Shown one piece after another: positions 50,356 to 58,629 of a stretch of 64,000 nucleotides of DNA. Made by a program: the position numbers and the translations under genes. Position 1 is the first letter of the stretch; each line of letters opens with the position of its first letter. The stretch comes from Kosakonia oryzae. Lineage in GTDB: Bacteria; Pseudomonadota; Gammaproteobacteria; Enterobacterales; Enterobacteriaceae. The DNA lies in assembly GCF_001658025.2 (NCBI RefSeq), contig NZ_CP014007.2, forward strand, positions 2,728,001-2,792,000, given 5' to 3'. Below the pieces are notes generated by a model. The model was not told the DNA's origin. It searched no databases and worked only from the letters and a program-made list of their open reading frames with translations.

Positions 50356-51552
50356 TTAAAGAATACCATCGTTGATAAGCTGCTCTATTTCCGCATCGGA
50401 ATAATTAAGCAGTTCTTTTAATATTTCGTGGTTGTGCTGACCCAGCGTCGGCGCGGGCATTCTGATGGAGGTTTTATTGTTGGAGAATTTAACCTGATTA
50501 CCGGTCATGGTAATTTTTCCGGCGACCGGATGTTCAATATCGACAAACATTTCGCGCGCCCCGGCAATATGCGGATCTTTGGTTACGCGGTCGATGGTGT
50601 TGATTGGCGCGGCCGGAATGCCTGCCGCCAGCAGCAGCTCAACGATCTGGTCAATCGGGTGTTCGCAAGTCCAGCGCTCCAGGATGGCTTTCAGTTCAGC
50701 ATGATGGGTAACACGTGCAATATTGGTGCTGAATCTGGCATCCTCCAGCTCGCTGATTTTCAGCGTCTGTTTCAGCAGACCAAACAGCTTATCGTTGCCG
50801 CAGGCGATGATGACGTAACCGTCCTGCGCCTGAAATGAATCGTAAGGATAAATCGCTTCATAACGGTTACCGATACGCGTCGGAATACGTCCAGTGTTCA
50901 GGTAGATAATATTGATGATCTCCAGCGACGAGACCATCGCATCAACCAGCGCGATATCCACTTTGTCGCCGACGCCGGTTTTCAGGCGATTGGCATAGGC
51001 CGCGAGCACGCCGATGGCACAGCTCATACCGCCTACCACATCCGCAATGGCCGTTCCGGTGCGGGTGGGAGGCGTATCGGGCCAGCCCGTGGTGCTCATC
51101 AGGCCGCTCATCGCCTGGCCGATAATGTCGTATCCCGCACGCCGGGAGTAAGGCCCGGTGTGGCCGAAACCCGATACCGCGCCATAAATAATGGCTGGAT
51201 TCACCTTGCGCAGATCTTCATAACCAAGGCCAAGCTTTTCCATCACGCCCGGCCGGTAATTTTCCAGCACAATATCGCTGTTGCGCACCATTTTCAGGAA
51301 AATATTACGCCCTTGCTCAGACTTGAGATTGAGCGTAATACCACGTTTATTACGATTAAGATTCATAAAATAGGCGCTTTCACCATTTATTTGTGGCGCA
51401 TTTGCACGGGCATCATCGCCTTTACCCGGTAATTCAATCTTAATCACGTCAGCGCCAAAGTCGGCTAACATCATTCCGCAATAAGGTCCAGCCAGCACAC
51501 GAGTGAGATCCAGAACGCGGACGCCGCTTAATACACCTGTCTTATTGTTCAT
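50356..51552 (-). CDS. CaiB/BaiF family CoA-transferase (398 aa)
   Basis: Family III CoA transferase. The N-terminal VRVLDLTRVLAGPYCGMMLADFGADVIKIE is diagnostic, followed by YFMNLNRNKRGITLNLKSEQG, GHTGPYSRRAGYDIIGQAMSGLM and YEAIYPYDSFQAQDGYVIIAC. It moves CoA onto a free acid. With the lyase it would activate and cleave a branched C6 or similar acid. It is the first gene of a three-gene operon (transferase, lyase, MFS) with a sigma-54-like promoter about 65-80 bases upstream. The ATG at 51552 has AAGGAAAT upstream. Confidence 0.93.
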   Translation of the reverse strand: MNNKTGVLSGVRVLDLTRVLAGPYCGMMLADFGADVIKIELPGKGDDARANAPQINGESAYFMNLNRNKRGITLNLKSEQGRNIFLKMVRNSDIVLENYRPGVMEKLGLGYEDLRKVNPAIIYGAVSGFGHTGPYSRRAGYDIIGQAMSGLMSTTGWPDTPPTRTGTAIADVVGGMSCAIGVLAAYANRLKTGVGDKVDIALVDAMVSSLEIINIIYLNTGRIPTRIGNRYEAIYPYDSFQAQDGYVIIACGNDKLFGLLKQTLKISELEDARFSTNIARVTHHAELKAILERWTCEHPIDQIVELLLAAGIPAAPINTIDRVTKDPHIAGAREMFVDIEHPVAGKITMTGNQVKFSNNKTSIRMPAPTLGQHNHEILKELLNYSDAEIEQLINDGIL

Positions 51553-51615
51553 TCAATTTCCTTGTAAGCTAAAATAGTTTTCGTGGAAGAAAAATGCTTC
51601 ACACAAACGTTATTA

Positions 51616-51631
51616 ATCAAACAGCGTGCCA
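51616..51631 (-). promoter_or_regulatory. sigma-54-like promoter of the CoA-transferase operon
   Basis: On the minus strand TGGCACGCTGTTTGAT fits the sigma-54 consensus TGGCACGN4TTGCW at every defined position except the C of GC at -12. It lies 64 bases before the operon start, leaving a leader of about 50 bases. A sigma-54 activator gene sits divergently next to it. Confidence 0.65.
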
Positions 51632-51714
51632 AAAATTAAATTTGCAAAGAGGACAAGCAACTTATTGAATGTTAAGAATTTTACGGAAAGTGAAATAAAC
51701 AACAAAACACCGCG

Positions 51715-51756
51715 ATCAATATCAATTTCGTTATAGATACCAACTTTGATATTGAT
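51715..51756. promoter_or_regulatory. upstream activating sequence: perfect inverted repeat for the PrpR-like activator
   Basis: ATCAATATCAA (51715-51725) is exactly complementary to TTGATATTGAT (51746-51756). The centres are 31 bases apart, about three helical turns. The site is 90-130 bases upstream of the sigma-54-like promoter, the normal distance for enhancer binding. It also lies just before the activator gene, so it could support autoregulation. Confidence 0.65.
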
Positions 51757-51787
51757 TTAATAAAACAGCAACATTGAAAAAAGCGCC

Positions 51788-53695
51788 ATGAACAAGAATA
51801 CTCTACCCAACCTTGCGTTAATTACCCCTTACCCACAACTGGGCGAAATAGTCGCTACACAATGTACGGGTATATTTAACTGCCACGTTTATCATGGCAG
51901 CCTTGAGAAAGCGGCCAACATCGCCAGAAATCTTGATGCTGAGTACTACGATGTTATTCTTAGCCGGGGAGGAACGGCGGAATATATTGAAAAAGCAACC
52001 GCTATTCCGGTAGTGAAAATACTGACATCCACGGCGGATTTACTGAAATCCCTCATTCCGCTGAAAAATCATTCGCAGCATATCGCCTTCTTCAATTACC
52101 AGAATTATTTAACTGATGTGTTACTTATTGCACAGGCGCTGAATATCACTATCGATGAGTTTGTTTTTTTATCCCACCAGGATATGACCGAACAACTGGA
52201 ACAGTGTCGGCGCCGCCGCTATGCCACGGTGACCGGCGGTTTTCCGGTCGCCAATAGTGCCAAACAGTACGCCATGCAGGGCATCCTGATTGAAAACGGG
52301 ATCGAATCGGTGAACAGTGCGCTGCGTGAAGCGCTGGCCATAGTGGAAACGACAAAACGCAAAGCCCGTGATACCGCCAGGCTGGAGATTATCCTTTCCT
52401 CCATTACGGAAGGCATTATCGTTACCAACGACAACAACGAGATTCAGTTTTTTAATCACAGCGCAGAAAAGATTTTCGGGCTGAGCGCCGCGCAGGTGAT
52501 TGGCAAACCCGTTGATAATATTATTAAAAATACACGTATTAATCAGGTATTGTTGACCGCCGCGCCGGAGATCCGTGAGTTGCAGGAGCTGGATAACACG
52601 TCGATTATCACCAGCCGGGTGCCCATTTTTATGGGAAAACGCTGCATTGGCGTGGTCTGCTCTTTTACCGATACACCGCAGATAGAGAAGGCCGAGCGCA
52701 TCGTTCGCGGCAAGCTGAAGAAAAAGGGGCTTACTGCCCGCTACACCTTTGATCATATCTTAACTGCCAACCGTGACATGCAGGCAATAAAGAAGCTGGC
52801 ACAAATTTATGCCCGCACCGATTCTCCGGTCATGATTTACGGGGAATCCGGTACCGGAAAAGAGCTGTTTGCCCAGAGCATGCATAATCACAGCCTGCGC
52901 AACCACGGGCCTTTTGTCGCCATCAACTGTGCGGCGATCCCGGAGAGCCTGCTGGAGAGTGAACTTTTTGGTTACGAAGGCGGCGCGTTTACCGGCGCAA
53001 GACGGGAAGGAAAGGCGGGGCTTATTGAGCTGGCACATCAGGGCACGCTGTTTCTCGATGAAATTGGCGAGCTGCCGATGACTATCCAGAGCCGCTTATT
53101 ACGCGTGCTTCAGGAGTATGAGATCATGCATATCGGTGGTAAAGAGGTGATCCCCGTCGATGTCAGAATTATTGGTGCCACAAATCGTTCGCTGGAAAAA
53201 ATGAGCGAGGAAGGGACGTTTCGTCGCGATCTCTACTATCGGCTAAATGTGCTGCCGTTGGCGGTTCCGCCGCTGCGCGAACGTCCGGAGGATATTCGCT
53301 ATCTGGCCGGAATGTTTCTTTGCGAACTCAATGCCGAGCACTTACTGACGCAATTTCTCGATCTTTTTAGCGGCTGGCCCTGGCCGGGCAATGTTCGTGA
53401 ATTGCGGTTTATCCTTGAGCGGCTGGCTTTATTATCCGGTGAGTTCCCGAGCAGTTCCCTGTACGAGTTGCTGACGCTTACCGGCTTTTCGCTGGTGGAT
53501 AGCGCCAGGCCCACAACGGTTAATGACAATGTCGTCGTGGATCTGAACAAAACAACGCTGAAGGCCATCGTTCGCGATATTGAGCGTCAGGTGATCGCGC
53601 TTTATCTGCGGCGATACAATAACGACCAGCAGAAAGTGGCCCACCATTTGGGGATCAGCAAAATGAGTCTGTGGCGCAAATTACAGGATGATTGA
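51788..53695 (+). CDS. sigma-54-dependent activator, PrpR-like (635 aa)
   Basis: Residues 1-190 form the PrpR_N-type ligand-binding domain that senses small carboxylate or CoA-derived effectors. A PAS domain follows (GIIVTNDNNEIQFFNHSAEKIFG). The AAA+ domain has Walker A GESGTGKE, the sigma-54 contact loop GAFTGAR, LFLDEIGELP and GATNRS. The C-terminus is a Fis-type helix-turn-helix (QKVAHHLGISKMSLWRKLQ). It is divergent from the CoA-transferase operon that has a sigma-54-like promoter and an inverted repeat between the two, so it is almost certainly that operon's activator. Confidence 0.95.
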   Translation: MNKNTLPNLALITPYPQLGEIVATQCTGIFNCHVYHGSLEKAANIARNLDAEYYDVILSRGGTAEYIEKATAIPVVKILTSTADLLKSLIPLKNHSQHIAFFNYQNYLTDVLLIAQALNITIDEFVFLSHQDMTEQLEQCRRRRYATVTGGFPVANSAKQYAMQGILIENGIESVNSALREALAIVETTKRKARDTARLEIILSSITEGIIVTNDNNEIQFFNHSAEKIFGLSAAQVIGKPVDNIIKNTRINQVLLTAAPEIRELQELDNTSIITSRVPIFMGKRCIGVVCSFTDTPQIEKAERIVRGKLKKKGLTARYTFDHILTANRDMQAIKKLAQIYARTDSPVMIYGESGTGKELFAQSMHNHSLRNHGPFVAINCAAIPESLLESELFGYEGGAFTGARREGKAGLIELAHQGTLFLDEIGELPMTIQSRLLRVLQEYEIMHIGGKEVIPVDVRIIGATNRSLEKMSEEGTFRRDLYYRLNVLPLAVPPLRERPEDIRYLAGMFLCELNAEHLLTQFLDLFSGWPWPGNVRELRFILERLALLSGEFPSSSLYELLTLTGFSLVDSARPTTVNDNVVVDLNKTTLKAIVRDIERQVIALYLRRYNNDQQKVAHHLGISKMSLWRKLQDD

Positions 53696-53847
53696 CGCGT
53701 AGCCATCATTTTGCGCCAGCCTGGCCGGGGGAAAGCAGGGGGTTTTCTGTCATGCTGAAGACACAGCCGACGACTACAATCTTAACCGATGAGCGGAAAC
53801 TGCCTGTGCGATCGCCACAGAAGCGGTTGAAATCAAGGGGAGGGTGA

Positions 53848-54966
53848 ATGATGCGGCTGGCGTCTTACAATGTGGAAAACTTATTCGACCGCGCGAAGGC
53901 CATGAATCTGGCCGACTGGGACGAAGGCAAACCGATTCTGGAAAAGTTTGCCGCCCTGAATGCGTTACTCGGCGAATTAACCTATACCGCTGAAATGAAA
54001 CGAAAAATGGTGGTTTTGCTTAACGATCTGGGGCTGAAAAAGTCTGATACTGGCCCGTTTGTGATCCTGCGCCGTAACCGTGGCAAACTGCTGACGCGGC
54101 CGACAGATGGCTCGGAGATCCGCATTATTGCCGAAGGGCGGGCCGACTGGGTCGGCTCGCTGGAACTACGCGCCGCACCGGTGGATGAAACGGCCATGCT
54201 GTTGACCGCGCAGGTGATGATTGATCTGCAGGCCGATATTCTGGCTGTCGTCGAAGCGGAAAGCCGACCGGCGTTGCTGGCGTTTAACCGCGAAATCATT
54301 CCCGCCCGTAATGGCAAGCCGTTTGAGCATGTGATGGTGATTGATGGCAATGATGAACGTGGGATCGATGTCGGTTTAATGACCGCCAGCGCATTCCCGA
54401 TTGAGACTATCCGCAGCCATGTTGATGACAAAGATGCCGATGGCGCGCTGATTTTCTCCCGCGATTGCCCGGAGTTTGCCATCCCGTTGAAGGATGGCAG
54501 AACGCTGCATGTGTTAGTGAATCACCTGAAGAGTAAAGGCTATGGATCGCAAAACAGCTCAGACGCTCGCCGCCGGGAGCAAGCCGCACGGGTGAAAGCG
54601 ATTTATCAGCAACGCATTAAAGAGGGCGAAACGCTGATTGCGATTGTCGGGGATTTTAACGACACGCCAGACAGCCAACCGCTTGCGCCGCTGCTGAAAG
54701 ATACCGATCTGCGCGATATTTTCACCCATGCAAAGTTTGATAATGGCGGCTATCCGGGAACGTGGGGAAGCTGTACCGCCAATAACAAAATCGACTATAT
54801 CCTGTTGTCACCGGCGTTATGGGAAACGGTAAAGCAGGGCGGCGTGTACCGTAAAGGGATGTGGCCCGGCGTGCGTCCGGCGAAGTGGGAAACCTACGCC
54901 GAGCTGAAAAAACCGGTCAATGCCGGTTCGGATCATGCCGCTGTGTGGGTTGAACTGGATGTATAA
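53848..54966 (+). CDS. endonuclease/exonuclease/phosphatase family protein (372 aa)
   Basis: A metal-dependent phosphodiesterase of the EEP superfamily (DNase I/exonuclease III fold). Visible catalytic elements are ASYNVENLFD at the start, LAVVEAE (Glu), LVNHLKSKG, GDFNDTPDS and SDHAAVW (Asp-His). The insert of about 100 residues between the first Asn and the Glu is unusual. No signal peptide. Substrate may be DNA, RNA or a phosphoinositide-like ester. Two adjacent ATGs exist (53848, 53851). It stands alone and ends in its own terminator. Confidence 0.9.
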   Translation: MMRLASYNVENLFDRAKAMNLADWDEGKPILEKFAALNALLGELTYTAEMKRKMVVLLNDLGLKKSDTGPFVILRRNRGKLLTRPTDGSEIRIIAEGRADWVGSLELRAAPVDETAMLLTAQVMIDLQADILAVVEAESRPALLAFNREIIPARNGKPFEHVMVIDGNDERGIDVGLMTASAFPIETIRSHVDDKDADGALIFSRDCPEFAIPLKDGRTLHVLVNHLKSKGYGSQNSSDARRREQAARVKAIYQQRIKEGETLIAIVGDFNDTPDSQPLAPLLKDTDLRDIFTHAKFDNGGYPGTWGSCTANNKIDYILLSPALWETVKQGGVYRKGMWPGVRPAKWETYAELKKPVNAGSDHAAVWVELDV

Positions 54967-55007
54967 GGCGCAGGAGGCGTCGAAGCTGATATTTTAAATG
55001 CGGTATT

Positions 55008-55043
55008 GCCGCTGCGGAATAATAATCGCAGCGGCTTTATTTT
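55008..55043 (+). terminator. rho-independent terminator after the EEP-family gene
   Basis: Stem GCCGCTGCG/CGCAGCGGC with a 10-base AT loop, then TTTATTTTAT. Confidence 0.88.
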
Positions 55044-55647
55044 ATCGTTTTGAAAAGGATATATTCTGACGCTGAATATTCAATTGCTTGCGCCAGACCC
55101 GGTTGTGCAAATATAACGCATTGGTGCGGAAAAACATGGCGCTATTAAGGCATTTAACGCTACCACCAATGAAAATTAACCCCAATAATGAACTGATAAC
55201 AAACCACAATTGGCGTTCAGCGCCAAACAGTGCCGGAACAAAGGCTGTCAGAAAGAATATCATGGCGACCAGCGACGTCACAAAAAGCGTATACAGATAA
55301 ACCTTCATCGCCGATAAAAAACCGCGAGAAATGAAGACCATAGCGATAATAATAATGGCGCTATAGAGCAGTGATACAGGGATCACCGCGGCCATCACGG
55401 CATAATGCGGCAACGCCAGCCAGCTAAAAATCGCCAGCCAGATAAAGGGTTGGGGAAGGGCGAAACTAAACACTGCGAGGATCATGCTGGCAATCAACGG
55501 CAGGCCCATCATATGCCAACCCGCAGGAATTCCCAGCCGATCCTTTAAACGATCCTTTAATTTTTCCAGCCGTTCCGGATCGTTCGTTTTTATTTTCTCT
55601 GCCACCACCGCACTTAACGTAAGGCTTCTTTTTATATATTTCATCAT
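55042..55647 (-). CDS. multi-span membrane protein, possible immunity protein (201 aa)
   Basis: After a charged N-terminus of about 45 residues (RLEKLKDRLKDRLG), the protein has about four to five hydrophobic spans (GLPLIASMILAVFSFALP, VSLLYSAIIIIAMVFI, LYTLFVTSLVAMIFFLTAFV, VISSLLGLIFIGG). I do not recognise a family. It begins one base after the stop codon of the 324-residue protein upstream (TAGATGATG), so the two are translationally coupled. A polytopic membrane protein coupled to a protein with a hydrophobic core is the usual shape of a membrane-toxin immunity pair. That function is inference. Confidence 0.6.
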   Translation of the reverse strand: MMKYIKRSLTLSAVVAEKIKTNDPERLEKLKDRLKDRLGIPAGWHMMGLPLIASMILAVFSFALPQPFIWLAIFSWLALPHYAVMAAVIPVSLLYSAIIIIAMVFISRGFLSAMKVYLYTLFVTSLVAMIFFLTAFVPALFGAERQLWFVISSLLGLIFIGGSVKCLNSAMFFRTNALYLHNRVWRKQLNIQRQNISFSKR

Positions 55648-56622
55648 CTACCAATTACTTCCTGTAAAGGAAAATGACTGTATCAGACCAATAATGTACT
55701 GCCCAGAGGTTTTCATATTGCCAGGATTGCGGATCGTTCCAGTTAACGCGCTACCGGCAAATGCGGAGGTATTAACCAGTGCCGCCGTCAGTTCACGCTG
55801 CAACGCGGTTTGTAACGCTTCGGAAGGATAACGTTTCGGGTAAAATCCTGCTTTCATCGCGGCTTTTACGCCGGTGTTGGATATTCCCGGGTTTTGCGCG
55901 CGAATAATTTCCTCGGTGATGCGTTTACGTTCTGCACGGCTTAAATTCTTCAGCCAGTTTGTTACGCTGGAAGAGGTTGCGCCTTTCATCAGCTTGTAGG
56001 TTTCCAGGGTACTTTTTAATCCGGCCCCGGCACCAGCCAGGGAAAGAATATCCAGTGCTGTGCTGGTCGTGACATACCACGATTCACTGTCCAGCCAGGT
56101 TACCACTTCGTCATTATTGGTGGCGATCAGTGAGATGCGGCCCAGCCCGATCGCGCATTGCGCCACGGTGGCTACCGTTCCGGCAGTAATGATCGCCGCC
56201 ACCACGCCTGAAGCCCCGGCCGTCAACGGTACGGCAGCGCCAGCGCCCAGTGCGAGAACGCCGGTGACAACGGCGGCTCCGCAAGAAATGGCCGTCGACG
56301 TAATTTCATTTGCCAGTGAAGGTGCCTGAATCGTCGTATTGATCGCTTGAGCGGCACTGTAGGTGGATTGAGAATTGACTTTTGTAACAATAACATGGCT
56401 GACGGTGCTTTGATTTGGCGTGGCGATCCGCCGCGAAGGACGTACCAGCCATTGACGCGGACCGTCCGAATAAATAATGCCAACCTGGTGAAAACTGCGG
56501 GTACAGTCGAGTTGATTACCCAGTGAAGTAAAGTCAAAGTCATCACCGGGGGCCAGGCCCAGGCTGCGTGCAAGACCGTAATCGGGAAGGTTATTACCAG
56601 AGAGTTGGCCGGGGAAGGTCAT
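55648..56622 (-). CDS. hypothetical protein with hydrophobic core, possible membrane-active toxin (324 aa)
   Basis: An N-terminal globular part of about 100 residues (ARSLGLAPGDDFDFTSLGN, then FHQVGIIYSDGPRQWLVRP) precedes a Gly/Ala-rich hydrophobic block at residues 112-160 with glycine-zipper spacing (AVVTGVLALGAGAAVP, GASGVVAAIITAGTV). A second short hydrophobic stretch lies near 188-202, and a basic helical C-terminus follows. There is no signal peptide. The make-up resembles effectors that insert into membranes, such as those delivered by type VI secretion, and the coupled polytopic protein downstream fits immunity. No vgrG, hcp or PAAR gene is in view. ATG 56622 has GGAG six bases before it. 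Confidence 0.5.
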   Translation of the reverse strand: MTFPGQLSGNNLPDYGLARSLGLAPGDDFDFTSLGNQLDCTRSFHQVGIIYSDGPRQWLVRPSRRIATPNQSTVSHVIVTKVNSQSTYSAAQAINTTIQAPSLANEITSTAISCGAAVVTGVLALGAGAAVPLTAGASGVVAAIITAGTVATVAQCAIGLGRISLIATNNDEVVTWLDSESWYVTTSTALDILSLAGAGAGLKSTLETYKLMKGATSSSVTNWLKNLSRAERKRITEEIIRAQNPGISNTGVKAAMKAGFYPKRYPSEALQTALQRELTAALVNTSAFAGSALTGTIRNPGNMKTSGQYIIGLIQSFSFTGSNW

Positions 56623-56810
56623 TGAGTCGCTCCATCGTTAATGTTCTTATGTGTTTGAGATGTTAAGAATAAATGGCATACCGTGGTAAACAATTAAGAA
56701 TAATCTGAATGAATTATATACAGCCGATAAATGGATGAAGCTTACAGATCGGGTGCCGGAGTGAAAACGCGCAGTGCGGCATTTATTGGCGGAAATGGAA
56801 AAGGTGAATG

Positions 56811-57185
56811 ATGACAGAGGATTTACAACCGCAGATTGTGCAATACGAACGGCAGCTTCATCGACCAGAAATTCGCAGCCAGAAGATTGCCATTGAGAAG
56901 TTGCTGCACAGACATTTTTTCGAGATTGGTCGTTCGGGAAAACGATACGACAGGCAGCAAGTTATCGATTCATTATTGGCAGAAACAGACCGACAGCAAA
57001 TCGCGTCGGAGGAATTCGCATTAACGCAGATCGAAAGCGGAACGCTGTTACTGACATACCGGACGTTCAGGCAAAGTCCGTCGGGAGAGAAAACGCACCG
57101 CACATTGCGCACATCGTTATGGGTCAGAAATGAAGATGGTCGCTGGCAAATGATTTTTCATCAGGGAACGCCTGAAGCGGATTGA
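56811..57185 (+). CDS. NTF2-like (DUF4440-type) protein (124 aa)
   Basis: The sequence matches the NTF2-like nuclear-transport-factor fold used by many small enzymes and stress proteins: HFFEIGRSGKRYDRQQVIDSLLAE, IESGTLLLTYRTFR and LWVRNEDGRWQMIFHQGTP, the last being characteristic of DUF4440. The function is not known. Two adjacent ATGs exist; AAAAGG is six bases from 56811. It is transcribed alone, followed by the degenerate IS region. Confidence 0.8.
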   Translation: MTEDLQPQIVQYERQLHRPEIRSQKIAIEKLLHRHFFEIGRSGKRYDRQQVIDSLLAETDRQQIASEEFALTQIESGTLLLTYRTFRQSPSGEKTHRTLRTSLWVRNEDGRWQMIFHQGTPEAD

Positions 57186-57330
57186 GCGGTCTGCCTGAAA
57201 AGCCGGAAACCAAGGATAAAACAGGCAACACAATCACAGGTGCGAAATGCTGGATTCTGCCTGATTACATGTCAGTACGCATAATGTATATTATGTTAAA
57301 TTGCATGTATGGGTTAGTAACTTCATAAAC

Positions 57331-57508
57331 CCAGGCTACACTCCCGGCCCCATTCACGCAGGCGTGCCAGCGTCAGTTCTTTTTGCCAGCACGTCCTGCA
57401 ACATCGCCTTCTCGGGGCTCAGATCGGCCCCCCGTTTCTTCAGCCGCAGATTTTCCTCTCCAACTGGCGCAGGTGCTTCAGCTCAGAGGGAGAAATGCCG
57501 CCGTATTT
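57331..57508 (-). mobile_element. remnant of IS3-family transposase OrfA
   Basis: Translated on the minus strand in two frames, the stretch reads KYGGISPSELKHLRQLE, then after a frameshift EENLRLKKRGADLSPEKAML, then QDVLAK. This is the C-terminal part of IS3-family OrfA, whose helix ends in the leucine-zipper-like segment LEEENxRLKxxxADLSLDKxML. The reading frame is broken at least twice and neither inverted repeats nor OrfB are found. It is a dead fragment marking an old insertion or rearrangement. Confidence 0.75.
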
Positions 57509-57529
57509 CATGTGCCACGTATAGAATTA

Positions 57530-57616
57530 TTACAACGCCAGTTTCAGTATTTCCTCTACTTTCTCTGTCGTAATATTCGCATGCTCACCCAGGGCGACAT
57601 GGCCGTGTTCTTTCAG
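57530..57616 (-). pseudogene. 28-codon C-terminal tail of an unidentified gene
   Basis: On the minus strand KLKEHGHVALGEHANITTEK, VEEILKLAL and a stop lie directly before the IS3 fragment. The block looks like a real protein end, but I cannot name the family. A TAA in the same frame just upstream means only the tail remains. Confidence 0.35.
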
Positions 57617-57705
57617 TTTTTATGAAAAATAAAATTTTGCATAATTAGACCTTGTCAATACATGCGGATAAGTAAATAAAATCGCGTCTATTTCGCTTAT
57701 AGCAC

Positions 57706-58230
57706 TCAGGCAGATAAATGGCTGACTAACTCGCTACTCAAATGATTCATTCTTTCGGGAGAAACATTCACGGCATTATAAATCACCAGTGGCTGGAGAT
57801 ATTTCATTCCTACATATAGTGCAGAGGCTTTCATCGGAGCCAGTACGTCAGCCATGCTACTTTTAATAAGTCCGTCTGCTGAATACATTTGCTCCGCGGC
57901 ACCGGCTGAAGTGACTACCATCATTTCCTTGTTCTTCAGTGCATGACCATCAGGACCAAATGCCCACCCATAACTCCAGACCTCGTTTAAATAAGATTTG
58001 AGATTGGGGGTAAGGTTAAACCAGTGTGTCGGATACATAAATATGACCCTGTCAACGCCATCATACGCATCTTGTTCTTCAGCAATATTAAATACGATGT
58101 CCCGTGTAGCATAAATAGCTTCGAGATCCCGGACAACAACATTCACCATCGATTCTGCTGTTTCTTTTAGCGCTTTAATAACATGGGAATGTTCGGGATA
58201 AGGATGAGAAACAATCACTAAGGTTTTCAT
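57706..58230 (-). CDS. NAD(P)H-dependent oxidoreductase, flavodoxin-like fold (174 aa)
   Basis: A KefF/YwrO-type quinone or nitro reductase. The phosphate-binding loop is VIVSHPYPEHSHVIK, and the flavin-ring motif is MYPTHWFNLTPNLKSYLNEVWSYGWAFG. Conserved W and Y of the family are present and the length is normal. ATG 58230 is used because AAAAGG lies seven bases upstream. Substrates could be quinones or electrophiles. It is flanked by degenerate sequence on both sides, so it is an island of intact coding sequence. Confidence 0.9.
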   Translation of the reverse strand: MKTLVIVSHPYPEHSHVIKALKETAESMVNVVVRDLEAIYATRDIVFNIAEEQDAYDGVDRVIFMYPTHWFNLTPNLKSYLNEVWSYGWAFGPDGHALKNKEMMVVTSAGAAEQMYSADGLIKSSMADVLAPMKASALYVGMKYLQPLVIYNAVNVSPERMNHLSSELVSHLSA

Positions 58231-58467
58231 ATTGATACCTTTTATCAATCTTCAATTTATTAATTGATGACATAGAATTATCTATTACCCGCTATTAACT
58301 CATGATAAGTTAATAGCGGACTGAATATCCATACGGTAATACCTTCCCCCACATTTAACGCATGAATATTTTTAATGCGCTCTGCCATCTGAGTATCGTA
58401 GATTATAACAATGCAATGGCCTATATTTTCGGCCACCGCATCAGAGAACACCGGAAGGTATTATTGC

Positions 58468-58629
58468 TTATTTGTTAAGGTATTTATTAAAGAATGCTGT
58501 TATATCATTGAACGGGATTTTATCCATACGATCATACAAATCAACATGAGTGGCATCTTTAACAATCAGAAGCTCTTTTGGCTGATTCGCCGCTTCATAT
58601 GCCGTTTTGGAGAAATAAAGCGAATTCAT
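58468..58629 (-). pseudogene. C-terminal fragment of an alpha/beta hydrolase
   Basis: The last 53 residues (GMNSLYFSKTAYEAANQPKE, LLIVKDATHVDLYDRMDKIP, then FNDITAFFNKYLNK) are the end of a dienelactone-hydrolase-like enzyme, with the catalytic His in ATHVDLYD. The rest of the gene is missing: from about 58628 the sequence becomes the opposite-strand transporter gene. Thus the gene has been cut and joined to foreign DNA. Confidence 0.75.

Noticed and set aside
58621-58626. GAATTC at the hydrolase/exporter junction as a sign of a cloning artefact
   Set aside because: A single restriction-like hexamer occurs by chance; without read evidence there is no reason to call it artificial, though it should be checked.
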